In this document: positions 36,850-50,405 of the stretch, piece by piece
How the letters are laid out: the number at the start of each line of letters is the position of its first letter
How positions within the stretch are numbered: position 1 is the first letter of the stretch
NCBI RefSeq assembly: GCF_040802235.1
Contig: NC_133167.1
Span: forward strand, 17,042,501-17,106,500
Direction: 5' to 3'
Origin: Manis javanica
Lineage: Eukaryota; Chordata; Mammalia; Pholidota; Manidae
Length of the DNA stretch: 64,000 nt
The notes under the pieces: model-generated
The model's database searches: none
What the model saw: only the letters and a program-made list of their open reading frames with translations
Told to the model about the DNA's origin: nothing
Translations under genes and position numbers: made by a program

Positions 36850-38330
36850 ACAAAATTTTAATTGAACACCTGCTATGTGCTAGGCACCCAGATAGACAGT
36901 AGAGAAACATTGTGAGCAAAGTCAAACATAACCCTTATTCTCAGGAACCGATGGTCATTAATCATTTCATAAACAAAATGAAAACCACACCCTTGACCTG
37001 TGTTGTCCAGGAGAAAGGAGGGGCTGTGGGAGCCTGGTGGGGAGGTTGGCCAAGGCAGGGAAGGTGGAGAAAGCTTTTCTGAGGAGAGAACACTCCCACT
37101 GAGAGCTTACAAAAATAAGTTGGGGTTAACAGGGAGATGAAGAAGGGAAGAGCATTTTGAGCTGGGGCAACAGCCTTTGTAAAACACCCTGCAGTGAATG
37201 GACATTGTGGCCTGGGGACATGAAGTCAAGGTTCTCCTGGGTTGAAAAGGGAGTGAAAAGCAGCCTGGTAGGAGGTGAGGCTGGAGAGATTTGGGGGGAT
37301 CAAACCAAGTAAATTCTTACAGGCATGGAAGGAAATGTTTTTCTTATTTTAAAAGCAATGAGAACACTACAAGACAAACAAAGACATTGCAAGAGAGAAG
37401 AAGCAGAGATGGGAGGGGGGAACTGTAGGTTAAAGGAGGACTAACAGACACATAAATTGAAAAGACAAAACAGACAAAACGGAGCCACAATATTTAGGGA
37501 TGCCAAAGGAAAGAAGTAGATGCTTACCAGAAAAGTCAGGATAGTAGCTGCTCTTGGGTTGGGGGAGGAGGCCATTCTATTTTGAGGGGCACACGGAATA
37601 GGATGGCTGTGGCAAGTTTCTGTCTCCTTTCATGGCAGCTGTTTTCAAGGATGTACATTTGTTCTATGCTTTTTTCTACATTCATTATCTTAACAATAAA
37701 GGGTTCAAAAAAAAAAAGCCCTCCCTCTAGGCCCTTGTGGGAAGCCACCATGGAGATGTCACTGGGACAGTGAGTGACAGGATCAGTTCTACATTTTGAA
37801 AAGATGTCTCTGGCCACAGTGTGAAGAGGGGATTGCAGAAGAGCCAGAGCAGAAGCAGGAAGGCCATTTTGGAGGCTGTGCAGTGGCCCAGGTGAAAAGC
37901 TGTTGTAGCTTTGACCCATGTGAACAGCAGAGGGAATGAGCAGGTCTGACTGGTGTTGAGGATGGAGTGGACCTGGGAAGAGGCTGGAAATGGGAGTGAG
38001 GAAAAGAGAGGTGGCAAGCATGCCCCTGAGGTTTTCAACTGACCTACGAGGATGAATGGTGGTGTGTCCACTCAGCTAAGGAACACCAGAAGAGGACTGG
38101 CATTAGGTGGGGAGTTCGGGACCTGAATTTAAAATGCTTCCAAAACCTTCACAAGGAGCTGTTGAGGGCAGTTGGATATATGGGTCTGGAGCTCAGAGAG
38201 AAGGTCTGGGCTGAGTCATTTTGGTGTAGGGTATAATTAAGCTGAGTGCAGGGCTGAAATTGCCCAGGGGCAAGTACAGAGTGAAGGAGCCCTGATGAAG
38301 GGTGGTATTTAATGGCTGAAGGAAGGGGAA
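36850..38330 (-). repeat. L2 LINE, antisense, long fragment
   Basis: Starts 'aattgaacacctgctatgtgctaggcaccc', the reverse complement of the L2 end, and continues 'gtgaatggacattgtggcctgg' and 'gatcaaaccaagtaaattcttacaggca'. The part near 37500-37730 looks like a different insertion, so the element may be interrupted. Confidence 0.65.
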
Positions 38331-38519
38331 GAGGCTATGGAAACTGAGGGACCACCGAGGCAGGAGGGAGAAAAGAGCATGTGGCTTCACAGAAGTCAAG
38401 GAGAAAGCACTTTGAGAGGAGGGAAGTAGGCGACCAAATGCACCACTTCTGAAGGTCAGTCAGATGAGGAGGAAAATGTGTGCACAGAACGCGGGAGGAA
38501 AACCACTGTATCAGTCAAG

Positions 38520-38965
38520 CCCCAGGCTAATTTTTGCCAAAGCGTATGTAAGACCCCACCATTTTCTTGCTGTCCATCTTCCATTAGCTCACCTTCGCTT
38601 ACCAAATCAAGTCTGCATTTCTTAGCCTGGCGTGCAGGTCCCACCACAGTTTGCCTCTGTGTCTTCCCAGGCTCATCTTCCTGCACTTCCACCAAGCTCC
38701 AGGCTCACTGTGGCTCTGGGAGGCCCTGGCCCCCATGCCCTCCACTCCACACTCTGCTCCCCTGCCCAGAACTAGATCCCACATACCTTCAGCTGGAGAC
38801 AATCTCTCTAATTTCCAACAACTCGTAGCACTTTGAATCTGTTTTATAGGAAGCACAACATCTAGAGTTTTTTTTCTGTATATTTCCCCCCCCACTTAAT
38901 TATGAGTTTTGGGGAGGGTGTGAACAATGCTTGGCCTGCAGTGGACACTTCATAAACTTGGGTTC
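38520..38965 (+). repeat. L2 LINE 3' fragment
   Basis: 'accaaatcaagtctgcatttcttagcctggcgtgcagg', 'ccttcagctgg' and the tail 'gaacaatgcttggcctgcagtggac...cataaacttggg' follow the L2 3' consensus order. Confidence 0.75.
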
Positions 38966-39234
38966 TGTTGAATTTCTAGAGTGAAAGGTAGTGGGGCAGG
39001 GCAAGGCCACCATTCTTAACTGGTGTGGTGTCACCTTCTCATCCAAACCAGGTCTTCTGAACTCAGTTGGGAAACTGAGGCTCCAGGGGAGACCAGAGGA
39101 TTTCTTCACATTCTGTCCTCCAGTGCTACCATCACCACCCCCACCAACCCTCTTCTCAGGGAGCCTAAGCACAGAGTCACAGCGCCATCTCCTGGCAAGA
39201 TGAGACATTGCTCTGCCAGAGAAAATACTTTCTG

Positions 39235-39780
39235 AAAGGTTGTCTACAGAACAGAGAAATGCAAATTAAAAATTGGAACCAGGAAGAACACCAACCAGTT
39301 AAATTAACAACAAAATTTTAGAAGGTGTAAAACTCAAAATTGGCAAGGTGTGGAGAAAACTTTATGGGTTTCTGGTAATGCCATAAATTTGGCCATGCTC
39401 TCTAGAAAGCATGACAGCAAAACTGTGCATACACTTTGCGTGGTTTCACTTCTGGAGTGGTGCTCAGTGTATGTTATTTAAGAGGAGAAAAAAAATAAAC
39501 CACTCTATGTGTAAAAATACAATAATAACTACACTTTTTATATTAATGAAGAGCCAGATGCTTATGAAATATCTAGCTACCAGTAAGGTATAGTTGAACC
39601 AAGAATGATTTGACCACACAATAGAATATTGTATAGGCATTAAAATGACAAATATGTTCATTGCATTGAAGCAAGGAACAGTCTCTATAAAATAATGACA
39701 AATGACAAAAAGGGCAGCCAAATGTTATTTTCATAACAAGGACTGTACAGTAGAAACAGAGCATGCAACAATAGGATCAG
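39235..39780 (+). repeat. L1 LINE ORF2-end/3'UTR fragment
   Basis: 'aaaattggcaaggtgtggagaaaacttt', 'gtaatgccataaatttgg' and 'acacaatagaatattgtataggcattaaaatgacaaat' match the end of L1 ORF2 and 3'UTR. Heavily diverged and AT-rich. Confidence 0.7.
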
Positions 39781-41204
39781 AAGAGGATTAAAGATCTTGT
39801 AGACAGTTGATGTTCTTCAACGGTGAAGAAGAATTTTGAGGGGTTTTTTTTGCTTATGTACTCTTTGGGATAGTCAGAGGCCTTCCCTGAGGCTTTCTCC
39901 AGAACTTTGCGCCTCTTAACTAACACAAGTTCTTGTACATAATATGTGTTCAGTAAAAGTCTGGAGCCACAGAGTGAAAATGACACAGTGCCTGAAATAT
40001 TGGCCATCTTCCCCATGCCATTCTCTCAAAAAGCCTCCTTCAATATCCTCTTGGCCCTCTGTCTTCAAGTTATTTTCCCTGGTTCTCCGGGGGCCGGATC
40101 ATGCAGAGAGGTGGTTACTGAACCCCACAGCCTCACCTTCCTACTGCCTTCAGTACTGTCACCAAAAATGAACATAGAATTGGCCAGTAGGTAGGCCTAA
40201 CGAGCTGGATAATTCTCAAGTTTGGGTTTCATACCAGCATCATTTCACCCAAACTGTGGGCACACCTCCCTTGTCCTGGGCACAAAAAATGGGTCACAGC
40301 TTGAGTTCTTCAGAAGCAGATGCTAACATGGAGTTGGGGTGCAAGGGGTTTATTTGGGAAGGAAGGGGGCAGAAGTAAGATTGGGCAGAGGGGGAAGTGG
40401 ACCTGCCATGCAGCCTCAACAAAGTGTCCATCTTCACAGGAGCCTTGAGCTCTGGTGGGACTTTTGCCTACAAGAACGTACCTCGCTGGGTTGAAATAAC
40501 TGGGCCTTTACAGCCCCATCTCGTTTGGTCACCAGATGTGTAGGCAGCTGCAAAACGGAAGAGGGTGTTCCTGCAGGTGACCCTAGAGAAACCAGCAGCT
40601 GACCTGACTTCCCACAGCCAGTCATTCCGGGAAGGGGAGCCTGGGAGGTGCACCTCCATGTTTACTAGGGACATTTGGCAGATGAGACTGCAACCAAGAC
40701 AGCCAGGGAGCAGTGCAGCTGGCAGTCCAGCTCTGTTCCTTCCTGCCCCCTTATCCCACAGTGGCCCATCACTACCTCAGGAGAAGGTCCCCTGCAGAGC
40801 CATCCCTTCAGGAAGAAAAGTATGTTACTGGATAGCCTGTAAGTGATCAAAAGATGCCACTGGGTACCCAGCAGGGTCAATGGCATTGCTCAGGGCATCA
40901 GGAGGACCGAACCTGGAATGTGTCTCTTACCCATTCCATCTCCCTCTGCTCCCACCTCCTTGGACTTATGCCCACAGGTTCTCTGGTCCTCCTCTGTTTC
41001 TCTATGCCAAGATATCATAGCTGGCCCATTACTCTGTCACAGCCCAGCCTAGCCCATTGCAGTCACATGTCCACTGTCTCCCTTCCAGCAGCAAGTGAGT
41101 CCCTCCACAGTACAGATGCTGCCCAGAAATTATCTCTTAACTATAGCTTTGTATAACATTGCTTTTAATTTCAAAAGACAAGCTCACACTGTTGGTTTTG
41201 GAAA

Positions 41205-41400
41205 GAGAGTGTGATCAAATTCAGCTCAAACCATTTGCCAACTGTGAGACTTTGGGCAAGCAACTAGCCTGTCTGTGCCTTGATCTCCCCTGAGGTTGGA
41301 ATACCCACCCCCTAGAGCTGTTTTGAGGATTAAATAACAGCGAAGACACAGAGCAAGGTCAGTACCTGAAAGATAGCAGGTTCTCATTAACTAGTAATGG
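41205..41400 (+). repeat. MIR SINE
   Basis: 'actttgggcaagcaactagcctgtctgtgcct' and 'gaggattaaataacag' with the 'tcattaactagtaatgg' end fit MIR. Confidence 0.75.
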
Positions 41401-42559
41401 TTATTTTCTTTAAGTGAAAAATTCAGGGTGAGGAGCAAGTCTTCTTCATGAGCTAAATGAAGACAATAAGGACTCAAAGACCATTCCTAGGGAGCCAGAT
41501 GCACCTATGGGTCATCGCCCAGGGAACAGGGTGAATTTAGGGAATAGCATTAAGTAAATTATAGCCCGGTGGTATGTGGGTATGGCGAAATCTGTGAAGG
41601 GGCCTGCAAATGATGGCATATGAGGAAATCCATTCTATGCCTGGGGCATTATTCATGCTCTGAGGGGAGAAATGAGGCATCCCATACATAGCAGTAGGGC
41701 CACTGCCCCAGAGCAGAAGTCCAGATGAGCGTTCGCTCCTTCCAACACAGGGGTCCCCTGCCTGACGGAATTCCTGACAGCATCCAGGAATATGTGTGGA
41801 AGGTGGATTCCCTCAGGCTGGTAGTCCAGTCTGGCTGGACAAAGGAAAAAGGGCCAGAAGGCCTAAGTTCTGGTCCTGAGGGCTTATTTGCTTTGTGTTC
41901 TTGAGCAAGTCACTTCCTCATTTGCTGGCCTCAGTTTCTTCACGTGGCAGTGGAGGAGGAGTGAATGAGCTCAGTTCAGGGCAGGTGGGGCAGTCCCCCT
42001 TTAACGGTTGTGATAAAAGCTCTCAGCCAGCAGAGGGCGCCAGACCCTGAGTAGCAGATTCCTGGCTCCCTGCAAACTATCCAGCAGAGGGTGCAAAGAG
42101 CCCCAGGGAGACAGACAAGTGACAGCTTCGGAGATGGGGTACCTGAGGGACTGACTTGGAGGGACAGGTGCCCAAGAGAAAGAGCTCTATGTAGGGACAA
42201 GGCGAGCGGTGTTCCAGTCTGGCTCTGGGCAAGGCGCTTTATCTCTATGGGCTAATCGCAATTAGAGACCAGCCTGCCGGTGGTCAAAGGCACCTTCCAT
42301 TAAGGGCTTCCTCTGTGGGGTGGGGGTTGAAAATTAGACTTTCTCTTTCTCCCCCCACCAAAATCTCTCTCCCTCAATCTCTCGCCTCCATTAAAAAAAA
42401 ACATGTTTAAATACGTGGGGAAAAGAAGTATAGCCTCATGGGAAACTATCACGTTCTACAGAAGACTCAAATGCATCATTTTTACCTCATCTGAGTTCAA
42501 AGTGGATTTGTCATTTCAAGATGTTTAAACAAGACAGCTCATTAGCACATTACTGGTAA

Positions 42560-42890
42560 TACTTAAAAAAAAAACTAGAAACAACCTAACTGTTCAGCAA
42601 TAGGAAAATGATTACCTATATTACAGCAAATACTTCCCATAAAATACAAGCTTTCTACACAGACTGACAGCATCAAGACATATAGCTCATGAAGTAAACA
42701 AGAATAATGCACCAGGTACTAAATGTGTAAATTTATGGAAGGAAACACAAGAAACTGTTAACAGGGGAAAACTTTGGGATAATGGGAAAAAGGAGATTGA
42801 CTTTTCAATTTTATACCTCTGTATAAAATTTGGAATTTTCATACAATATGCCTGTATTAATTTTGTTTAAATGTCAGCCTGGTAGGAAGA
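42560..42890 (+). repeat. L1 LINE 3' end fragment
   Basis: 'acaacctaactgttcagcaataggaaaatg', 'ggaaacacaagaaactgttaacag' and 'ttttatacctctgtataaaatttggaatttt' follow the L1 3' end. Confidence 0.7.
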
Positions 42891-44289
42891 TTATGAACCA
42901 TTTTTGTAGGTTCTCATCTTTATGCTTTACATTTTTTTAAACAGAAATGTTTTGCTATTTTGAATGGCTAGCACATTATAAGGTTCAAAAAATAAAAAAA
43001 TAATAATATATGCATGGAGAAATCTTACTCCCATCCTGTTCCCATCTACCACACTTGATTACCTCCCCATCCCCTAGCCTGTTTTCTTCACAATAAATCA
43101 CCATCTTGTTTAAACTAATTAGAATTGAGTTTTCTATTACTTGTACCTGAAATCATTCTGATAGATATAGCCTGCCCTCTGAGATATGTTCTCTCAGTTA
43201 TCTCTGGGTCTCCTCCGCTTCTCTAGGGATGTATCTAAGTTCCTGAGTACTTACATAAGGCTGAGATTTGGGGTGTGAGAGTATGTACTTGGTCCTCAGT
43301 CATCTCTCCATACTGGCTTCCCCTGAGGTATCCATCAAACCATCTGGTCCTTAGTTGATGGGCCATACAGGTTGCTGTTGTGTTGTTCCTTATTCCCATC
43401 GGCTCTCTCTCTCCATTGCCGTCCCACTCGTGGGCACACAGTAAACATTCTTGCTGCATGGGTGCTATGCCCTGTCATAGAAAAATTATATGATTTTCAA
43501 AGGCTTGGTCTCATCCTGCATTGTTCTTGGGTGCTGGGATAATTCTGAAGCTCCCCTACTGTACCACGCCTGGGGAAATTCTGTCTAAGGTCCTATCTCC
43601 CCAAATACACCATGCAGCCCTTTCTACACTAGATTCTATCCAGGAAGTGAAGCACAGACCATCTCTGCTCCCAGATCCCACAAACCAGCCAGGGGGAGGC
43701 ATCAAGGAACAAGGCCCTCCTTCTTTAGGGACCCACATCTACTCATTCTTTCTTCCTATCTGAGTCCTCTTCCTGCCGATCTAAGAGATCTTTATCTCCT
43801 CTTAGGGCTTGGGAAGTCTCACTCTAATTTCTGTTTGTTCTCGAAGTCTCTTGCGCTTTCTATTTGTCCCACCTGTTTTGTTGTTTCTCTTTTCTCTCAC
43901 TTCTCTCTTATTTACTAACTCTGTCTCTATTCTTTTGGTGCTTTTCCTAGATATTACAGCATGCATGATTAATATATCAAAATCTAAAGTTAATCAAAAC
44001 CTTTCTTCTTCCCAGATAGTACAAAGATTTTCAAATATTTTAAATATTCAATTTTTCACCACCCCTAGTTTATGTGTTATGGTTGGCAGTATTTTAATTC
44101 TAACCCTACAGGACATTATAATTCTTTTTTTTTTTTTTTGCAGTTATGGTTAATTTAGAGTTATCTACATTTTTACCACTTTCCTTATTGTTTGTACCTT
44201 CTCAGTTCTCAGATCTACTATGTAGGATCACTTTCTTCCTGAAGCATCTTCTCTAGGCATTTCCTCTACTGGGGCGACAAACTCTGTTT

Positions 44290-45190
44290 CTGTTTTCATA
44301 AAATACATTTTCATCTTCTTTGTAAATTTTCCCTTTATATAGAATTATAAGTTGGAAGTTACTTTCAGCACTCTGAAGATATTCTACTGTCTTCTGGATT
44401 TCCATTTGTCATTGAGAAGTCAATATTAAATTGTCATTTCTTTGAAAGTAATCTTTTCCCCCCAGTTGCTTTCAATTTTTTCTCTTTGTTATTGGTTTTC
44501 TGCAGTTTTTACTATGATATTTCTACATATGGGTTTGTTTAAATCATCCTGGGGATTCATAGACTTCTTCAATCTAGGGATTATTATTATTTGTCAGTTC
44601 CAGAAAATATCAGCTTATCTCTTCAACTAATGCCTCTACCATATTCTCTCTCAACTCTCTTTCTGAGATTTTATTTAAATGTGTTTTAGACTTTTCTACT
44701 CCAGACTCTAAGTCTCTTACTTTGTTTTGTATGTATTTAATATATATATTTAACTTGGTCTATTATACCCTGGGTAAGTTCTCAATGACCTAACATTCAA
44801 TTTTCTCTTCAGCTGCATTTAATCTGCTGTTAAATTATTTTATGAAATTTTTACTTTCACAAATATATTTTTCATTTCTAGAAGTTCTGTTTGATTTTTT
44901 AAAAATCTGTTATGCTGCTTTTTATAGTTTCCTATTTGCTCCATATTTTTTCATACTTGTCTCATATTTCATTAAGCATGATAAGCATATTGTTATATAT
45001 AAAGTGTCTGATAATTCTAGTTTCTGAAGTTTTTATGGGTTTATTCCTGCTATATTTCTGCTGGATCTTGCTTACAATTTCTAGTTTTCTTATGTGTCTA
45101 GTTATTTTCAACTACATGCTGGGTATTGTTGAAATAATCTGTGGCATTGGAAGCAGTAACTCTCTCCAGAGAGCATTTGTGTTTGCTCTT
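44290..45190 (-). repeat. L1/HAL1-type LINE, antisense, 5'/ORF1 region
   Basis: The reverse complement matches the Asn/Lys/Glu-rich ORF1-proximal part of old L1 or HAL1; on the plus strand this shows as 'ctactgtcttctggatttccatttgtcattgagaagtc' and 'ctagttattttcaactacatgctggg'. Reading frames are broken. Confidence 0.6.
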
Positions 45191-47554
45191 TTGCTCTGCC
45201 AGGCACCTGGGGTCATTTCCACTTTAGTACCACCTTAAACCAAGTTAAAGATTTGGCACTCTGAAGCATTCAGATGAGGAAAACCTTGACCGTAAATCTA
45301 TGTAAGAGCTAGTTTGTTTCTGGATTAGACTTGCTCTGAGTGTGTGGTCCTTTGAGATCCAGTTTTTTATAGATGGGATCTCCTATCATACTTCCAACTT
45401 GTGTGGTTACCGGGCTCCCATCATCCCATATGGCTCTTGCTAGAATTGGCAGTGGCCTAAAACAAAACCACTTTCCTTTTCACTGACTTCACTGTGTGCC
45501 AATTTTCCTTTCAGTTAGGCTAGTAAGTCTTCACTATCTTGCCTTTTCAGTGCTTTTAAGATGTGCTTTATATTTCATCCAGCATTTTAGTTGTTTTTAG
45601 TGGAATAAGTTTTCTGAATAATATAACTTGCCAAAACGTCCAAATCTTTTGTTTAAGCCAGATACACTCCCTTTCCTCCCAGAAAACTCAAAAGCCAAAT
45701 GATGTTCTTTACACTGTATCATTTATTCCAAGTTAATAAACAAGGAAACTCGAGTGAGCAAAGGGCTATAGTGAGAAAAGGGCTTATAGATAAGGAAGTA
45801 CTGCTCAATTTAGTTACTATTTCAAAGTACTATCCCACCACAGATGTAACCTGCTTCACCTGGCGTCCAGCACATAGTCAGCATTCAGTAAATTGTTACT
45901 GTTGGCATGATTATTATTTCTATATCCATACTCACTTCTTTGGGAAGTCTTCCTTCATTAACTTTTTCCCATTCCAATGCTTCTTTTACTGTGTTTTTTC
46001 CAAGTACCATTTTGCCCTGTTGGTTTACTCTAACTGCTTTTTCAAGTGTGCACTTTTTCTTGGGAAAGTGCAGTGACCCGACTTTACCCCCAGAAACCAT
46101 TGAAGGTGTCTAGGTCTTGTTTCTTTGTTAATCTGCTATCAGAACTCTTTCAGAAGACTCAATTCAAACTGCATTAAACAAAAATGGATTCTAATGGTTA
46201 ACATAACTAAAAAACCCAGTGGGAGGTCTTCAGGTACAGTTTGATCCAAGGGTTCAGTGAATCTCAGGAGGACCTGGTCTTTCTCATTATATCACCATAT
46301 CTTTTGCCCTCTGTTTTGTCTTCATTCTCAGGCAGCTCCACTCTGCATGGTAGCAGAATCTCCACACTTACATCCTCACAACTCCAAATCCAGTGGGAAA
46401 GAGCTCTCATTATCTCCAGCAAAAGTTTCGGGATTCATCCCATTGGGCTAATTTAGTCAATACCCTTCTCACTATGGTCAGGAGAATTTGAAGTGTTGAT
46501 GGGCTAAGTCTGAATGAGAGGTACACTTCCTGGAATGCACAATTAAGCCCCTCAGAAAATCATGTGCTCTGAGATTGGAGGAATTGTGGTTCCCTGAAGG
46601 AAAACTTGGGTTAGGGGTTGCTAAAAGGATAAGTGGATACTAGGTAGACAAAAGCACCATCTGTCCACTTCAATCTCCAACAGCCCATAGAAAGGGCTCA
46701 GTGATGGGGCCCGTGGGACCGATTAAATTGCATTAACAAGGAACTGGTTCCGTCCAGGTCCTTGAGACATTGGCATAGATGCTGCTCCATCCAAGCCACA
46801 CAGACAGGATGGGAGCTGGAGTGTCTGGGTGACTGACATGAAGGCTGCTCTCACGGCCTCCCAACCACTCTGGCACAGAGATCTGTATTTGTAATTTATC
46901 AGGCTGCTCACCTTGGTTTCCTCAAGCTGTTTTTCTCCCTGTGATATAAAAATAACACTTAAACAGGATCCTGCCCCATGTCCTAGACAAATCAGCTATC
47001 CAGAGATGGCAGCCAAATTCTCCCTAGGGTCAGGATGCAAGATCCTTATTACATTCAGTTTTAAGAGTGAGTTAAGAAGTAGGGTTTCGAGAAATATGAT
47101 GCCATGACCAGACACTAAAAGCAAACAGCCTAGGAGTATTTATTTTCCAGCCAAAGCCAGTATCTTCTGCTGATTCACCTTGCCAAAGAGGATGGGTGGG
47201 GCTGGGCTGGCAGAAGAGAAGGTGCGAGAACTCTGAGAAGCAAAGGGCAAGCGCAGGGCAGAGAGCTCCTTTCTTACAACTAGAAAATCACTATGATTTT
47301 AGGGTCAAATAGCACAGGTGTCTGCCCCAGCTAGAGCCCTCCTCCACCCGACCCTTGGTGTCACCATGGGTGACTGCTGAAGAGTCAAAGTCCTCTTCCT
47401 CCCCCACCCCACCCACTGCCTGCCAGCCTTCAGAGCCTTGTAGCTGGGTGTCTGAGGGGACTGAAAGCAGGTTACGAGGTGATAATTATAGTAACCACTT
47501 ACTGAGCATATATTACATGGCAGGCCTATGCTTTATTTACATTAAACTTAGTGG

Positions 47555-47790
47555 TTAAGAATGTGGTGCTGGAGTCCAGAAATTCTAGTTTTGAGTATCA
47601 GCTCCATCTCATTAGCTTTGAGGTTTTGATCAAGTTACTTAACCTCTTTGTGCCTCAATTTTCTCATCTGTAAAATTGTAACAGTTAAACTATCTACCAC
47701 ATAGGGTTGTGAGGAATTACCTGAGATACTGCATATATGTTTTCTGCATCTGATAGATAGTAAGTGCTGCATAAATGTGAAGAATCATTA
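47555..47790 (+). repeat. MIR SINE
   Basis: Nearly full-length: 'gttaagaatgtggtgctggagtcc', 'gatcaagttacttaacctctttgtgcctcaattttctcatctg', 'catagggttgtgagg' and 'agtaagtgctgcataaatg'. Confidence 0.92.
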
Positions 47791-47864
47791 TATACACTTG
47801 CAATTTCTAACCCTACCTCAATCTGCAATGTAAATGAGAGAGGGGCTCAGCTGTTGCAGCAAAG

Positions 47865-48330
47865 GTTCAATTTGTCAATGACTTAAACAAGACTAAAGTT
47901 TATTTCTCTTTATAACGTAACAGTCCAGAGGTAGACAGACCAGCATGGCAGTGGAGGTGGAGAAGATCTTACCTGCATTTTCCCCACTGGGTTCAAATGG
48001 CTGCTCCAGCTCCCACCATCACATTGTAATTCCAGTCAGTAGGAAGGAGAAAATCTGCCCCTCCCTTCTAAGGTGCCCTTAAAGGTTGCCCATAATGTTG
48101 CTGCTCAGATCCCGTTGGCTAAGCTTAGTCACATGGCTATAGTATCTGCAAAGGAAGCTAGGAAATATAATCTTATACTTAGTTAAATTTATGGGGATTA
48201 TGAGTAGAGGAGGAAGAAGTGGGGAGTAGATACTGCTGTGCCAGAGCCCACCATCTATCTGGTTACGCCCCACAAAAAACACATTCAGCAGCCCTTGAAA
48301 GGAGGCAAGGCAGCATTCCATCTGGACACA
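47865..48330 (+). repeat. old interspersed repeat, same family as 49425-50290
   Basis: Shares with the 49.4-50.3 kb copy the order 'agtttatttctct', 'ccagctcccaccatcacattgtaattccag', 'aaggagaaaatctgcccctcc', 'gcttagtcacatggc' and 'gcaaaggaagctaggaaatataatctt'. I recognise it as a common old mammalian repeat but cannot name the family with certainty. Confidence 0.6.
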
Positions 48331-49424
48331 GTACCAGCTCAGAGCCCAGGACCCCTGAGGGACCAGGTGTGGATGGGCCCTTCATGGTCTAGTGACCTGC
48401 AAACTAAATGACAGGTAATCTGCCCCTCCCTCAATTAAACTCAATTAAAATAGGATAAACTCAATTAAAATATCCACTCATAACAGGAAGGAATGGCAAA
48501 AACCTGGCAGTAACTAGATTTTAACAATTAAATCCAGTTGGGCAGGAATTGCAAAGATGCTAACCAGCAACAGAGCAAGTTCTCAGGCACTTCACCTGGC
48601 TGCCCAGGTTCTGGGCTCTGGGAGCCCCTCCCCCTTCTGTCCTCCACCATGACCTCTGGTGTTGCCTCCTGAAGTGACTCCATCCCAAATATCCTCTGTG
48701 GCCTCACTGGAGGACATGTTCATCTTTGCAGACCTTGTTCACAGCCCTCTTCCTGCTGGTGTGCATTTGGGGGGCTGGGGATAACTGGGGAATCAAACCA
48801 GGCTTTGCTGACCCGGTTTATGGTGTCTTTGCTCTCAGAGTCTTAGAAGACTTCTGACTGGTCCCATATTTGAGAACCAAATCAGTGGTCTCACATAGAC
48901 ATAATTTTTATGCTTGAATACTCTGGACTTGGTATACTTCCTATTTTCTCTCAAACTGATGTTGACTATTTTGAGGCCATCTGAAAAAGTATGTTTGGCT
49001 GTGAACTCCTTTGTGCAGCCCACTGGGCTGGCTCCCACTGTCGGTCAACTTGAGAAAAGTTTGGGATCACAGGTCCAACCCTTGCTAAGGGAGCCCCTTC
49101 CAAACCACCTCTCACAACTAGCCTGAGCACATCTCTCTGGCAGGACTTTGCTGGTCAGCTCAAGCAACAGCCAATGTGCACCACCAGTTTACTGAGTATT
49201 TCTGTCTAGTTTCCATGAGGTACAGGCTTTGTTAGCATATGATTTACCTTTCAGGGCGTCATAAATAACAGGCATGCTATATGTTTTGATGTAACATAAG
49301 AACAGTCACCAGTTTACCTGGCATACAATATTTTTCCTTGCTGTCTGCTGTCCAGTCTCTAAACCAATGTCACTTGTTTTAGGCTTTTAAGTCAGTGTCA
49401 CTTCCAGGTACCAAATTCTGCATT

Positions 49425-50290
49425 AGTTAAGATACATGTTTGGTTGTTGTAACCAAGACCCAATTTAAGAGTGATTTATGTAAGAAAGTTTATTTCTCTC
49501 TGTGGAGAAAGTGAAGGTTCCTATGGCCAGGATTCTCACCTGGCCCTGGTTGGCTAGCTCACTACACATGTGTGGGCAATGTGTTGTTATTGACTCTATA
49601 GAAAGAGCTCTTCTCAGTGCTCTGGGCTGCACGGCTTCAGGGCTGCAGGAGAGCAGAGGCTAGAGTGGTGGCAGAGCCAAAGACAGAGACTGAGACGGCT
49701 CTGGGGGCAGAGAGGCCCAGAGGCAGAGACTGGCTTGCTGCATGCAGACTTACTCTAAGTGGATGGGATTCTAGTGACTGACTAGCCATTGCGGGAATAA
49801 AGTTGGGTATAACCCTTTCACCCCAAGAATGTTCCATTGTCATTTTTCAGTCTCACTGAATCCATAGGAAACTTGCCCAGGGCTGAAACTCATTGGCAAG
49901 ACACTTTCTCATATAATAGTCTGTAGACAGTCTAAAGCTGGTAGGGTAGATCTGAAACTCTTCACTAGCATCTTCCATCTTAGGTATAATATAGCTGCTC
50001 TGGATCCTGCCATCACATTAGCATTCCAGCTGACAAAAGGGAAAAAGGAAGGGGAAACTCACGCCTCTTCCTTTAAAGGCCTGACCTGGAAGTTATTCAC
50101 ATCAGTTCCACTCACATCATATTGGTCAAATTTAGTTGCAAGGCAAAGTCATATTATTTAGCTGCAAGGAAGGTTGCAAGTCTAAGTCTTTATTATAGGC
50201 AGCCATTCCAGCTAAAATTCAAGTGGTTCTAGTACTAAAGGAAGAAGAGAAAAATAAATACTGGGAGGCAACTGGCAGTCTGCCACAGAA
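49425..50290 (+). repeat. old interspersed repeat split by a solo LTR
   Basis: Left half 49425-49500 and right half 49904-50290 belong to one element of the 47865 family: both copies read 'aagtttatttctct' on the left and 'ccatcac...cattccag', 'ttagtcacatgg'-like and 'gctgcaaggaaggttg' on the right. The 49501-49903 stretch is a later insertion. Confidence 0.65.
49501..49903 (+). mobile_element. solo LTR of an endogenous retrovirus (copy 1)
   Basis: A 403-bp element with TG...CA ends (TGTGGAGAAAG ... GGCAAGACA). AATAAA at 49796-49801 lies about 105 nt before the end, as expected for an LTR R region. Flanks are 'ctctc' and 'ctttc', a 5-bp target duplication with one mismatch. A closely related inverted copy is at 62774-63192. 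No internal retroviral genes were seen, so it is probably a solo LTR left by LTR-LTR recombination. Confidence 0.75.
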
Positions 50291-50294
50291 TGTT

Positions 50295-50405
50295 TTTATC
50301 CTCATTTTACACTTGTGCAAACAGACTCAGAGAAAACAAGGTTTTTCAAGGTCATAATAGCAAACAAATGGCAGAGCATGAATTTTAAATAAGTCCATCT
50401 GACCC
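50295..50405 (-). repeat. MIR fragment, antisense
   Basis: 'cctcattttacac', 'cagactcagagaaaacaagg' and 'aaatggcagagcatgaattttaaataagtccatctgacc' resemble reversed MIR. Confidence 0.65.

Noticed and set aside
43809-45238. Hydrophobic ORFs that might suggest membrane proteins
   Set aside because: They are the antisense side of an AT-rich old L1; poly-Phe/Leu/Ile arises from T-rich DNA.
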